Assembly (NCBI GenBank): GCA_012295275.1
Contig: CM022671.1
Span: 19,584,456 to 19,648,455 of the forward strand
Direction: 5' to 3'
Length of the DNA: 64,000 nt
Source: Chrysomallon squamiferum
Taxonomy: Eukaryota > Mollusca > Gastropoda > Neomphalida > Peltospiridae
Part shown: one piece after another, positions 1-14,715 of the stretch
Layout of the letters: each line of letters opens with the position of its first letter
How positions within the stretch are numbered: position 1 is the stretch's first letter
Notes under the pieces: generated by a model
What the model was told of the DNA's origin: nothing
The model's database searches: none
The model's input: only the letters and a program-made list of their open reading frames with translations
Translations under genes and position numbers: made by a program

Positions 1-2230
1 TTTCCCAATCTCTGAGAGTCTCTGGCAAATGAATGAATAATTTGATTGCCTTTATCGGCGATGAAACAGTGCATAGCTTCCATTTATCAAGATTACTGAT
101 ATCCCCGATAACAAATTTTAATAACGATGTTTATTTTTCTCATGCGAAGTCACTAACATTTCAGAAAACATAAAATTGGACATTTGTTTTTGTTTAATTT
201 CATCACATATCATAATTTTTTGGTTTTATTTATTTTTTAATGGTTTTCTCTTTCGTGGATTTAAGTTGATTATTGCCATTTTGGGTAATTAATTGAAATT
301 AATTTCATACCTATTTAGGCAAAGTAGCTCCATTAACGAACCAGTACGTATAGTACGTATTATGTATTAATTAGCCATAATCTCACATTTAATTACTTGC
401 CAAGCAATACAACCAGTAATAAACGATTTGCTACTTTAGTGAAATAAAGTACAGATGAGTCTGTAGAAATATTCCCATTTAGTTATTACTAACAGAATCG
501 AATTGTCTTAATCTCATCTAATTAAAAAACATTAAACTTTAATGTCGTGGTTATAAAATTACACATAATTGGATTATTTGTGAATATATATATATGTATG
601 GTTTGCGGGTTTTGTCTGTTATTAACTGTCATTTAGTCAATTTACAGGAATTATGGATTATGGTCCAGATAAGTTCTGAATTAATTACTTGCACGTTCTT
701 TTTGATTTAATGTGGAAATGACCGGTCGACTGATTAAATTAATTTCTCTTTTATGTCCACCGAATAGTGCGTACCTATTTGTTTGTTTGTGTTTTTGTTT
801 GTTTGTTTGTTTTACAAACCGTCACACTGACTTATATATCTATTTATTCTATCGGTCACTTAGTTTATTTTAATCTGCTGTCGTTATTCCTATTTCGGTA
901 AAATATGTCAAACACATCACGTTAAGTTTCGAATTATGACCTCGGGAAATTCCTAAAGAAGATTTGTTCCTGAAAATACTCTCATAAGGATTTGTTCACT
1001 TAGCTGACGTGCAGCTTTAATCCCAGTATCTCATCTAAAAGTCAAAATGTGTTTTCACGTCATTATTATCACGGATAATTCCACATTATATGTTTTATCC
1101 AGAACTTAACCACAGGTGACAAAACAGGCGTCATGCGTATTCAAGACGTATTCCACTGGCGTGAGACTGAAACAAAATATGGATTTTTGAAAAACCAACA
1201 TATTGATTTATTGTCATTCAGCTTGCTGGCCGCGTGAAAAAGTAGTCCTTATTAATGCCAGAATATGGCAGTAGAAAAGATTTGAATTACAGTGTATTGT
1301 AGTTGAAGAGGTTCTTTCGGAGAATCGCCATAACCATTAGGTACCAATTTTTAAAGACCTTTTAGTCTTTAAATATAGCATTTCAATAAAACAGACCACT
1401 TGTAATACTGAAATAAATCTTCATCGCCTTTTCGAAAATTTGCTGTTTGTATTTCTGCATCCATTATTGCATGTCTGATTTTAAATAACGTCTAAATGCT
1501 AATCTCTATTATACCTTAATATATTAATAAAAATATTTTGCGTTGTTGAGTGTAGAATTGTGGATGTGACAGTAATAGCTAACAACATGAATAAACAAAG
1601 TACCAGTTCAAATATTTAGTTTTAATTATCAGTTATTAATTATTCCACATAATTGTTTAAATATTACTCATGTTCAATTATAATACCCACACAGAAGTTA
1701 TAATTAAGGTATTTTCTTTTAGTCGTTTATTATATAGGCTAGAGATAGATAAAAGATTTAATATCTCTCTCTGGTTATGAATTTACTATTACGATGCGTG
1801 CGGCGTACTCATTAATATTAAATGCCATTAAAATTGTCAACCATCTTTTGTCTGCTGCTACGCAGGAAACCTTTATGTCTGGGGTTTTAACAACATCTAG
1901 GTATCAGTCTATCAGGGTTACGCCTAAAACTCTCTGAAAACATTACTAACAAATAAAAGAAAAGGTGAAAATCGTGACTTATACAATTTATTTTTATTCC
2001 ACATTGAGTGCATTCTGCACATTTGTAACTTTGTATTCACTTCTAAAATATCACAGATTTCAGACACTGGAAATATGAAAGATATTGTCTTTAAAATTAA
2101 TTTGTAGTCAACTGACTCAGTTTTTAATGATATATTCGCATTTACAAAACAAAATTACAAAGAAACTAATGTTCATAATTACAAAGAGAAAGAGATATAA
2201 AAAAAATAGAAAACACGTTTTTGTTTTTCA
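1..2230. other. Intergenic, AT-rich, no gene seen
   Basis: No open frame with family-like composition and no structural RNA was recognised on either strand. There are short (GTTT)n at about 779-812 and scattered ATTAAT-rich motifs, but nothing that supports a feature. Confidence 0.6.
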
Positions 2231-2237
2231 CAATATA

Positions 2238-2290
2238 TATGTGTGTGTGTGTGTGTGTGTTTGTGTGTGTGTATATATATATATATAACT
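2238..2290. repeat. (TG)n/(TA)n microsatellite
   Basis: About 50 bp of TG dinucleotides followed by TA dinucleotides. Apparent short reading frames across it are low-complexity artefacts. Confidence 0.9.
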
Positions 2291-2771
2291 GCGCAGTTTA
2301 AACATTTTTTATTCAACATTTTCTCTTTTTTCTTCTTGTTATTCGTTTTCATAAAATAATCACACTGTGGCAACTCCGAGAAAAACAGCAGAGGAAAGAA
2401 TAAAAATAAAAAAACAGAAAAGGAAAAAATCTTTATCATCATTTTGATTTTAGATATTAGTCATTGTGTAATGCCCGGGATAAATAGTACTAAAATTAAT
2501 TCTAACATTATATTTTTTATTAAAATGAAAGCGATCTCATTTTTTCTAATCATGCCCTGAATTGTATACCTTTTCATAAACTGTGTTGTACAACATATGG
2601 ATCTTTTAACATATGTTTAAGAAATGGCAATAAAAACAGTTCTGAGCATAAAATAACATCTACAAACGTGTCTGTCGGTTGGATCTAGCTGTATAGATGG
2701 ATAGGTTGGTAATTAAGTCGGATGGTATTTGCATACCTATGTATATTCATGTTTCTGTGTGTCTACTTAAA

Positions 2772-2824
2772 TGTCTGTCTGTCTATCTATATCTATCTAT
2801 CTATCTATCTATATATATATTTAC

Positions 2825-2858
<34 letters not shown>

Positions 2859-2875
2859 GTCTGTCTGTCTTCATG
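2772..2875. repeat. (CTAT)n/(CTGT)n microsatellite
   Basis: Interrupted tetranucleotide array of CTAT units passing into CTGT units. Its translations (SIYLSIYL-like) are repeat artefacts. Confidence 0.9.
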
Positions 2876-3528
2876 TATGTTTGTCTGATTGTCTGTTTAT
2901 ATATTTTTGTATCTTGTGAGTTTTATCATAAACTGATACCAGAAGTAGTAACACACAGTTCTTATATATTAAAAAAATAAGCTGTATCATCAATCTGTCT
3001 GTGGTGTTGTGTGTAGTCTGGTCAACAGATGGGAATGTTCTCTGTGTCGCCTCGGGTCTGGAAACTATTGTCAGAAATGAATGGCGTCTAAACTTTCGTG
3101 GTAATCATCGTTCATACTTCAGCGTAATTTAATCTGTCCAGTTTGGTGGTGTAACAACTCAGTCAGATCGCAGATACGTGAAGCGGTGTTTCCTGGAATT
3201 GTTTTGTCACGTGAAACAGATGGTCGTGTCCAGGCAACATCGCATGGGAAGCGTGGGTTTGTGACAATTAAATACAGTTTTAGTTCATCAGATAGTGTGT
3301 CGTTATTACAGCACATACTGATTCGTTTGTGGTCATAACCTTGGTTCCATGGGTACATGAAGAAATGGAAATTTGAAAATATTAAATTTAGCTTTAATGA
3401 CTAAATGGAGAAAATATTCTGGTTTTGTTACTTTTATTTTGTTTTAATTTTTTTTTTTTAGTCTTTTATTTTCAGTCTTTCAATGCTATTTCTTGAACAT
3501 ATTTTTTAACAGATTTTCTATTATATAT

Positions 3529-5540
<2,012 letters not shown>

Positions 5541-5550
5541 GTTGTTGTTA

Positions 5551-5588
<38 letters not shown>

Positions 5589-5885
5589 TTATTATTATTT
5601 GTCATATTTTATTATTTTTACATTTCAACTTTGACTAGATAAATTCGTGGTGTTTTCATAGATGACGCACATTTTTACAAACTCTTTCTTTAGTATGGCT
5701 CTTTAATTCATTCCCTGGCTATTGATCTCGGGATTTCATAAACACGAACACATATATACATATATACAGACATACAAACAGACACACATAAAACATGCAT
5801 ACAAAAACAAAAACAGCACACCCACACACACAAAAAAACAACAAAAAAACACCTACAACACACACACACATACACACATACACAC
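5541..5885. repeat. (ATT)n array and CA/CATA microsatellite left of hAT-like element
   Basis: A TTG/ATT array at about 5538-5600 is followed by CA- and ATAC-rich low-complexity DNA at about 5745-5885. The latter resumes at 6606 and looks like the original insertion site of the adjoining transposon. Confidence 0.8.
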
Positions 5886-6605
5886 TAGGGTTTGCAAATT
5901 ACCAATGATATCAATACCGATAAATTACCGACAGTTTTTCTCAATACCGGTTTTCACCGGTTTTAGTTAGTTTGTGCATAGGAAAAGGTACTTACGGGGC
6001 TGTTTTCTCTTATACATACTCATTTTATTTATTATGTGACACTCATCTGACAACATTATTCAATATCATCCTTTTCCTTCCTTTCTTCAGAAAAAATCGT
6101 GAAATGAACCTTTATAGAACTTAAAACGGGTACAAAAGGTATATAAGAAAAATACATGCAATAAAAAACCAAGAAGAACTGTGGATGCGAATTTTATAAA
6201 AAGGAAACAAGGAAAATGTACATCACATCTTTTGCAACTTTTGAAAAGTTCTGATTCGTTCCTCGATACTCGAGAAGTATGAGTTTAAAAAACCGAGTTG
6301 GGCGACAAACGAGAAGCAGGAGCCAATCCCTTTATCACTAATCGCCAAAATGACTTAGGATGGCACATATGTCAGCAGTCAAACAGGTAAACGTGGAACA
6401 TGAACAGACGAGCATCGAACTCGCATCTGAAGGCATGCTAGCAACAACCGAATAACTAACATAATCTTATGTTAACAACTAACATATCTCTCAACATAAC
6501 TCGTTAAAATTTAGAAAACCGGTATTGGTGCTTCGTTAACGGTATTTCCCATCAATTACTAAAACCGGTATTTACCGGTATTTAAATACCGGTTTTCGAA
6601 CCCTA
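5886..6605. mobile_element. hAT-like non-autonomous DNA transposon, about 720 bp
   Basis: The left end reads TAGGGTTTGCAAAT and the right end, reverse-complemented, TAGGGTTCGAAAAC, an imperfect terminal inverted repeat of about 13 bp. Both subterminal regions are studded with ACCGGT/TACCGGTAT motifs, a style common in hAT elements. The flanking 8-mers are atacacac (5878-5885) and ctacacac (6606-6613), a 7/8 match consistent with an 8-bp hAT target-site duplication, though both lie in CA-rich sequence, which weakens this evidence. No intact transposase frame is visible. Confidence 0.65.
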
Positions 6606-6692
6606 CTACACACACACACATACATACATACATACATACATACATACACAAACACACATGCCATATATACATACATACATACATTACATGAA
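6606..6692. repeat. CA/CATA microsatellite right of hAT-like element
   Basis: CA dinucleotides then CATA tetranucleotides, the continuation of the microsatellite at 5745-5885. Confidence 0.85.
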
Positions 6693-7298
6693 GGGTACAT
6701 CCATAGATTTGACAAAAATACATTTATGAAGGGTTGATCCTACCTACCTATTTTCTACATAAAAACAGGCCTGTGAATGTATTTCATTTTCTGTTTAAGC
6801 CCATAAAATCTTCTTTACACGTCCTCAGTAAACAGATCAACCAAGCATTACATATTATGCAAAATTATGTGAAAAACTGGTTTCTCATGCTGTTGATTTT
6901 GTTTGCATCTCAGCGAATGTATGAAACCCGAATGAAAACAATGAAAAACCCCAAGTTATTTTTAAACTTACCTTTTTAATTTACCTGTAATGTGATATTT
7001 ATTATGATATATTTGTGTATTATGATATAATATTAATAAATTAGATGAGCACTAGTTGTAAAATATAAACCCTAAATAACACTGTAAGTAAATCGGGTAC
7101 ATTCAGTAACTACATTTGAATGAAGACCCCCGTACAGAGTCAGTGTACTTGAGGAGATTATGTATCAGCAGTATAAAAAGTAACCATTTACATTTTTTCG
7201 TGATATGACTTCATGTGACAAGCTTGTTTAGTGAATCTATCCATCCATTCATCCAACCATCCATCTATCAGTCTGTCTGATTATCATTCTGTGTATCT
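6693..7298. other. Intergenic, no gene seen
   Basis: AT-rich unique sequence. One 81-codon open frame (6734-6979) has no recognisable domain, signal or splice context and is not called. Confidence 0.5.
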
Positions 7299-7598
7299 GT
7301 ATGCATACAAACATACATACATACAGACAGAGAATATTCAAAATCCTAAACAACATACATACATACATACATACAAACATACATACATGCAGACAGAGAA
7401 TATTCAAAATCCTAAACAACATACATACATACATACATACAAACATACATACATACAGACAGAGAATATTCAAAATCCTAAACAACATACATACATACAT
7501 ACATACAAACATACATACATACAGACAGAGAATATTCAAAATCCTAAACAACATACATACATACATACATACAAACATACATATATAAATGCACAGAA

Positions 7599-7645
<47 letters not shown>

Positions 7646-7655
7646 AATACATACA
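7299..7655. repeat. 66-bp minisatellite (4 copies) in CATA/CA microsatellite
   Basis: The core gacagagaatattc recurs at 7326, 7392, 7458 and 7524, exactly 66 bp apart, separated by CATA arrays, and the block ends in (CA)n at about 7609-7643. Because 66 is a multiple of 3, long open frames persist on both strands (151 and 135 codons) with a 22-residue repeat. These are artefacts, not genes. Confidence 0.92.
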
Positions 7656-8732
7656 TAAACAGCTTAGTCCAGACAAATGTGGATAATGTGACATTACATT
7701 ATGAAACAGTATTTGCCCTGATATAGACTATCCTGTGACGATGCGAGCCTTTACCTAGTTTAAGCCTGTCCTCTATTGATGGGGAGCGTAATAAAATACA
7801 TTGAAAGTCACGTCTACAAACATAAAAACACTGTCTCGTCATTAATACAATCATTACTCATAAGAAGAGTACATTGTTATTCGGTTTGTTAACGAGATCA
7901 GTTCACAAAAATAGTTGTCTGTTGAAAGCGGTTTGTACCTTAAGCGAATTGTTTGGGTTTTTTCAAAATATATTCACAGCTAGGTATATCTATATTTCAG
8001 TCTAAACAAATTTAAAAACAGAGGATGGACTATTTATGGTTTAGAAATTAATCATTTTGACAGTAGATTTTTCATCAACATGTTTCCCCATTTCAAAATA
8101 AATATTTAGGTTTCTATATTAGGTTGGTTTTTGTTTTGTTTGTTGTTGTTGTTTTTTTTGTTTCTTTTTTTGGTGTTTTTTTTTTTTTTTTTTTTTTTTT
8201 TTTTCTTTTTTTTTTTTTTTTTGTTTTTTTTTTTTTTTTTTTTGTTTTTGTTTTTTTTGTACTGGGAATAGTTAACAATGTAAGAAATATTTTCCAAGTT
8301 ATTTGCTACAGAAATCTTTGGAAACTTGCAGGAAGGGAGATAACTCTGTGATCTCATTTAATTGCTATTGAAACTGCTTTACATAGAGATAAATAGAAAT
8401 CTATTAGTAGGTCACAAGGTCAGTATGTCGGCTTACGTATATTTTGCCACATTAAAATTAATCTTTGAATGAGAATTTGACATATTAGAACTTATTACAG
8501 AGCAACCGTATTCTGAAAACACAGTCTGTAAAATGCTTAAATCTGCTCATAGTAATCATCAGTATCTAAACTATTTATTTATTTATTTATTTATTAATAC
8601 ATAAGATGAAAAAGAATATCCCACCTGCCCATCCATACATACACATACACATATACATAAATACTTTGTTAAATATGTTTGGTAAGTCAGAGCAAGTTAC
8701 AGACGATGAATTAAAAAAAAAAAAAAAAAAAA

Positions 8733-8788
<56 letters not shown>

Positions 8789-9880
8789 TATAAAATAAAA
8801 TTAAAATATAGCAAGGACAAAGAAATATTGTTTCAAAGAAACATTTATTTAAAAATGTAACTGCAAAGAATTTTAACTTTTTTTAATTTGGTGTCTTGTT
8901 TCTAATTTTTTCTATTATTAGAAACTGATTTTCATTATATTTTGAAACAAACAGCTATATATATATATATGAAGTAAATAATATATTTTGAAAAATTAAT
9001 GTCCGTAGTGAGCTTTAATAATAATGCTGACGACCAAGTCGAATAAGGTACTTGACGGATCAGTGATGAGAATAATATTGACAATTATTATAACGATGAC
9101 GAAAACAACGACGATAGCGATGTTGATGACAATTTTTACGATGTGCCTACCTTAACTGTGATTATGAAGACGATAATGCTGAAGACGACTTCGATGACTG
9201 TGATAATGGTGATATTAAAGACGATGATGATGGAGATGATACTGCGGAAGACGATGGCAACCATGACAATGATGATTATTTCAACGGTGATGATGATCAT
9301 TACACGTTTTAATTCTAATTCAGCATAAAGCAGTATACGTTTCACAATTCATATTTTCATTCCAAACAACAATTTCTAGATTTATTCACTCTGGTCATCA
9401 AGTGCTTCTTAGAATTCGAGAGTAACCTAGCTCGCAGACACTTCACCTTAATTATATCAATTTATTGAATTCATCAGTGTCCCCTATCATTCAACGGTTT
9501 ATAGATATTGCTTCAGTTGATGACTGTGTAATAAACGGTCTCTGTCGGAGTTTATATCACCGATGTCAAAACAAATTGGTATTGATTCATCGTTACTTTG
9601 CAGTTTGATGTCATCATTCCGTTAGCTTTTCGCTTTCTTCTCTTCGCGTCTTCGCACCAGACAGAAACTTATTACAAACATTCCGACTTTCCATACATAA
9701 ACCAAGTATAAATTTTATTCGGTCTAGTGTGTAGCATTGTTTCCATATTATTTATACGTTTTCTTTAGATGATTTGATCATAAAACTGACGTCTATATGA
9801 CGATGCTTTTACAATTATGTGCATTGTTCCATCGTTCCTTAATTAATAACATCATTTGATTGTAATTCATTTATAATATT
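7656..9880. other. Intergenic with poly-T, poly-A/(AAT)n and GAT-rich tracts
   Basis: Includes a T-rich stretch at about 8131-8262, poly-A followed by (AAT)n at about 8713-8786, (TA)n near 8956, and a degenerate GA(T/C)-rich region at about 9065-9300 with open frames on both strands that are compositional. No gene was recognised. Confidence 0.6.
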
Positions 9881-9886
9881 TAAAAC

Positions 9887-9917
9887 ATTGGTGTGTATGT
9901 GTATATATGTATGTGTA

Positions 9918-9951
<34 letters not shown>

Positions 9952-10090
9952 GTTATGAAAAAGATAAACTGAAATTAATATTTTGTGAACGCGTGTGTGT
10001 GTGCGTGTCTGTGTGTCTATATTTGTTTTTACGCATGCATGTTTGTATGTATGTATATATGTATGTGTGTGTGTGTGTGTGTGTGTGTAT
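9887..10090. repeat. TG/TA compound microsatellite
   Basis: Alternating TG- and TA-rich tracts interrupted by about 40 bp of unique sequence. Confidence 0.85.
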
Positions 10091-12399
10091 GACTATGCAA
10101 GAATAAATTATGTATAATTATAATAAATTTTAATTCATATTTATATTGTACTGAAACTGATAGTTGTCAAATAACAAGTTGTGCTATAAATAGTGAAATG
10201 TTAAAGTAACCTATATTCATACTGTTTAGCGTAGGTCTTTGTACAGTGATTATACTATGTTTATACTTGTTTTGTTTCGTTACAAATAAGGCAAATTCCA
10301 TATCTGTTTGCGAACTATTTATATTGAGAAAACGTTACATTATAAACACTCGCCTGTACTTCTTATTTCTGTTTTCTGTATCATATTTCTCAGCTATTGT
10401 ATTCTAAACAATGTCACACATCTGTTGCGTATTTTAAAGACCTGTACAGAGTTGTTTGTCGGGTTTTATGTGCAGGTAGAAAGTATTTCGTACAGGATAA
10501 TTCTAGACCTTTAAGTAACCTTTTATTAACAAGTTTCAGTTGAAACATTTATTTCTTTTGTTATTTTCATTCTGAAAAAAATGAACGTTTTAAAATGTAA
10601 CACATATGCAGTTTTACAGATGTGCTCAACTCTCTCTTTCGTGTCTGTATCTATCGTTTTATCTCAGGATTGATCAGTCCATCCATTAGTCTGTCTATTT
10701 ATCGATCCGTCCATCTATCTCTGTATCATTCGCTGTCTCTCTCTTTCTCTCTCCACCTCTCTCACTGTATTGTTTGTTTGGGGTTTTGTGGGGTTTATGG
10801 GGGGTACTCTTTATTTCAAATGTTACCTCCATATATGACTAAAATTAAGTTATCCTAGTGTTAATAGTGATATACTTGTAGATGTAGCAGCAGCAATAAT
10901 AGGAGTAACAGTAGTAGTAAAGAAGGTATGTTAAGTGTTCATTCTACGTCGAAGTGAATACTGAAGTTAACAAACCTGTTATAAAAAGCTTTAATCTTGG
11001 ATCAGTACTAGCAAAAAAAAGAAAAAAAAGAAACACCTGATGTTATAAGTCTTTATCCTGATGCGTTCAGCCATTTAAACCTACGAAATGAAGCGTAACA
11101 TAATCCGAAATCGGTATTAATGAAACATCTATTATTAGTATGACAAGATGACATATCTTTTGTTAATATGAGTCTTCACTGAGTGTCTAACACAGCTACA
11201 GTAAAAAATAGGCTTTTAATGAATTAGAATTCAGCTAATTATAAGTATTTGAGCGGTTACGGTTAATGGTTATTAATGATACGCGGCAGCCAAACTGTCT
11301 ACATAATACGCTAATATAACGAGGCTGTTTAAAGGTTATCTCTCGTCAACAGAACTCTCTAAGCAAAGCGTATTGTGCCTTGTCTCAAGCTTTTAAGTGG
11401 ACGTTAGTTCATTTCTGAAGTTCATTAGACCGGCTTCAATCTTCTTCTTTTTTTAATAGTTATTATTCAGAAACCACTTCTGCATAGCAGAGTAGGCATG
11501 TCACTTCACTAAGAAAGAAATACAACAAAAGCCGAATAATCCGAGTATTTCTTCTACTCTGAATGCAGTATTTACAAACATAAGACTACCTTGATCGATA
11601 ACATTATTTGGACTTCCATTTCTTTTTCCAGCTCATACGGCATTTTGACATTCGATAATAAAATGCATTTGTGTTGGAATTTATTGTATTTTTTTGCTTT
11701 GAATAAAAAGACCTGTACTAATCGTGCCTAGAGACTCCACAACGATTTTTAGACAAAATATGTGACACAAACAGTTTTAATACCAAATAACTCCATTTAT
11801 CATAATCAGTGCATGGGACAACATAATTTGCTTGCTTTACAGTTTAAGAACGTCTAAGAAAGTGTCTGTGGTGAAATAAGTTTTGGCTCTGACAGAAAGG
11901 GGCGGGCATGTTTGTCACTCAGATAACGTGTAATTTATTTCATTGCTGTAGCTTATGTCGCTCATTTTGCAGTAATTGTTTGGTTTCATGTGTGTATAAT
12001 CAGCATTTTGTTTATTAATTCCTACGTAAACGCCTGTGTTATCAAACGTCAAACTGTCACAAAAGCTAAAAAAAAAAAAAAAAAAAAATATTCGAGTAAA
12101 CAATCAGGCATCAGATTTATTTATACATTACTTTGATTTTGTCTTGATACAGTTTTTATTCAGAATAAATTGTAAATCAGCTGCTAAGTAATAATATACT
12201 TTCTAAACCTTTGTCGGTAACATCTTCACATATTACATTGCTGATAAAGTAACATTCTCAGTTTCACGTTTGCTCGTTTTGCTGACGAATAGCCTACCTT
12301 TAACGATGTAAAAAAAAAAAAAAAAAAAAAAAATACCTGCATGGCTTACACAAACAAACTGGAACATTTGTATCAGATCTTTTATATCCTTGATGGCTG
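10091..12399. other. Intergenic upstream of receptor gene, no gene seen
   Basis: AT-rich unique sequence with short CT-rich and A/T homopolymer runs (for example A-runs at about 12068-12088 and 12310-12333). No coding or RNA gene could be supported. Confidence 0.5.
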
Positions 12400-12842
12400 A
12401 CACACTGTTTCGTCGTTTCTTATTCGCAACTGTTGGAGTGGAAACGTAACGTGATGCATCACACTGCTCCGAAAGAAGGCCAGATGAGAAGTAAACTAAG
12501 TGAACAACTCGCTCAGCGCTTGTCGGAAGTTTTCGTTGTCTCGCTTTCGTTCGGCACACGTCTCTCGCTCATTGGACATCTTCTCCACTCTCGCATCTGA
12601 CGGCGCGACATACGTTTTTCTTTAGGGCTGCTGGTTTATTGATGTAAGCTATGCGAGACACAAAGAGGGTTAGTAAATGGGTTGTGCTGTTATGAAATAC
12701 GGCTGTATTACTAGGGATACTTCTTCATCGCTCGGCTTTAGTTTTCTTCTTCGGTTTTAACATTCGCATGGAGAGATCAACAAACACGTTCTGTCTATGA
12801 TTGCGAGGAATATTAAAATAAAATATATATTAAAATTTAGTC
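12400..12842 (+). promoter_or_regulatory. Putative promoter/5'UTR region of the receptor guanylate cyclase gene
   Basis: Upstream of the start codon, about 12400-12620 is clearly less AT-rich and less repetitive than its surroundings and contains several CpGs, including a GGCGCGAC patch near 12602. An inverted CCAAT box (ATTGG) lies near 12571. An AT-rich stretch (aatatatatta-like) sits at about 12819-12835, probably already transcribed. No convincing TATA box plus initiator pair was found, and an upstream non-coding exon cannot be excluded. Confidence 0.35.
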
Positions 12843-13520
12843 ATGATACTTAGATATTTTACCTGTGTGTTGACTTTGATCGTTTACGTACCTAGGTCAT
12901 TAACAGATAATGTGAATATTGGTGTCATTCTGCCGTTCGCCGGCCAGTTATCTTGGATCATACAGAAAACGCTGCCAGCTTTAGAATACGCAAAAGATAC
13001 CTTAATGAACGACCCTACCCTTTGAAAGGTCATAATATTACGTTTGTAATCAAGGACTCGGTCTGCTCGGAGACCTACGGTCCTTTGGCGGCCATAGACA
13101 TGTACATTGAAAAAAGTGCACACGTTTTTATAGGCCCGGGCTGTGACTATGCCGTGGCTCCCGTAGCTAGATTTTCGTTTAAATGGAACATACCTGTCAT
13201 ATCGGCTGGGGCCTTGGTCGAAGCGTTTCGTGACAAGAACAAATTCAAGTTACTAACGAGGGTTATGGGATCGTATCAAAAAGCAGCAGAATTTTTTTCG
13301 GCGCTGTGCGAAAATTTTCACTGGGACGATATTGGAATGCTTTACAACGAAGTGAACGTTAAGACCGATGGAAAGTCGGACTGTTTCTTTGCATTAGAGC
13401 CAATATTTCTGGAGCTTAGGAAGACCTACCAGAAAGAGCCGTGGCACAAAGGTTTTAATGAGACAGATCCAAGAACAAATTATAAGGATTTACTGTTAAA
13501 AGCCTCCAAACATGTCCGGA
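12843..13520 (+). CDS. Exon 1: signal peptide and N-terminal ligand-binding lobe of receptor guanylate cyclase (frameshifted)
   Basis: The ATG at 12843 has a purine at -3 and an in-frame TAA at 12831-12833 just upstream. It opens a hydrophobic signal peptide (MILRYFTCVLTLIVYV), then NIGVILPFAG, the usual first strand of the ANF-receptor fold. Frame is lost near 13019-13024: the first frame stops at TGA 13023-13025, while the family-typical continuation (KGHNITFVIKDS, then VFIGPGCDYAVAPVARF, then IPVISAGA) is in another frame to 13520. Adding one base in the CTTTG run gives DPTLLKGHN, matching the remembered spacing of vertebrate receptors. Conserved cysteines lie in KDSVCS, GPGCDY, SALCEN and KSDCFF; the first two probably form the family's N-lobe disulfide. 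Possible N-glycosylation sites are HNIT and FNET. The donor gtaagt at 13521 leaves phase 1. Confidence 0.92.
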
Positions 13521-13539
13521 GTAAGTAATCCATATCATC

Positions 13540-13540
<1 letters not shown>

Positions 13541-13600
<60 letters not shown>

Positions 13601-13620
13601 TTATTATTTTTATTATTATT

Positions 13621-13652
<32 letters not shown>
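13541..13652. repeat. (ATT)n then (ATC)n array just inside intron 1
   Basis: About 112 bp of ATT trinucleotides followed by ATC units, starting only 20 bp after the exon 1 donor. A second interrupted ATT/AGT array follows at about 13694-13745. Confidence 0.93.
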
Positions 13653-14567
13653 AAATTATTGTCATTCAGAACATTATAATCATCAGCAGCAACATTATTA
13701 TTAGTAGTAGTATTATTAGTATTATTAGTATTATTATTATTATTTATCTGCAAAACTAAAACAAGTAAATTAATCTTAAGAGTAAATAATTTAAAATAAT
13801 ACTGAAATGCCATGCCGTTTACCAATACTTTTTGTGTGGAGATCCTAAATCAAGATTCATAAACAGATAATAATAACCTTTTCATGTATCTTAGAGATCT
13901 AATAAATAACAAAAGTAATTTTTCTCGGTGACATTTCAATTTTTGTATTTGAAAAGAAAATAGAAGAATCTTTTTCATTTCATCAACTTTTATTTCAATG
14001 AATAATTTAAAAACTAAGTTCTGTTCTTTACATAATCGGATAGTAGAATTCAGTAGTAACTTGTTGTGTAGATAATTATGATGGTGTATATTTTCTACAG
14101 TTATTAACAAATTCTGGTTATTAGAAGATCTGAACGTGGTTTTCATTTTTCATTTTATTTATATATTTATTGATTAATTAAATTTTATTTATTTATTTAT
14201 ATTTATTTGTTGTTGTTGTTGTTGTTGTTGTGTAATAATTATATTATTATGTTTGTTTTTCAAATATCTGTTATGATTTATCGTTACATAATTAAATTAG
14301 ATAACTGTAACTGATACAGAATTATATATATATATATATATAAAATTAAATCAGTTTGCTGAAATAGCCCGGTATTTTATATATTTCTTTCTGGTATTCT
14401 CTTCAGTGCACAGTTTGAAAGAAAGTCAAGATCTACATAAAAATAAATACATCATTTGCTTAGCAAAGATAATATGTCGTTAAGCTGTAGACTTAAGATA
14501 CATACATATATATTTACTCACAAACATATATTTATACATGCATACATGCCTACCTGCCTGCCTAGCT

Positions 14568-14715
14568 ACATACATACATACATACATACATACATACATA
14601 CATACATACATACATACATACATACATACATACATACATACATACATGCATACATACATACATATACACATCCATACATACAAATACACACACATTCACA
14701 CACACACACACACAT
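14568..14715. repeat. (CATA)n/(CA)n microsatellite
   Basis: About 20 CATA units followed by CA-rich sequence. Open frames through it (IHTYIHTY-like on +, MYVCMYVC-like on -) are artefacts. Confidence 0.95.

Noticed and set aside
7299-7600. Regularly spaced repeats as a CRISPR-like array
   Set aside because: Spacers are microsatellite, repeats are not palindromic, and the window is clearly animal DNA.
7231-7686. 151-codon open frame rich in His/Thr/Tyr repeats
   Set aside because: It is the translation of a CATA microsatellite with a 66-bp unit; the opposite strand is equally open, and there is no domain or gene context.
9136-9345. Asp/Met/Ile-rich frames on both strands over GAT-rich DNA
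   Set aside because: Compositional degeneracy of a GA(T/C) trinucleotide region; no start/stop or domain support.
12233-12559. 108-codon minus-strand open frame upstream of the receptor start
   Set aside because: Passes through a poly-A/T run (FFFFFFF) and has no recognisable domain; more likely the promoter/5'UTR region of the receptor gene.
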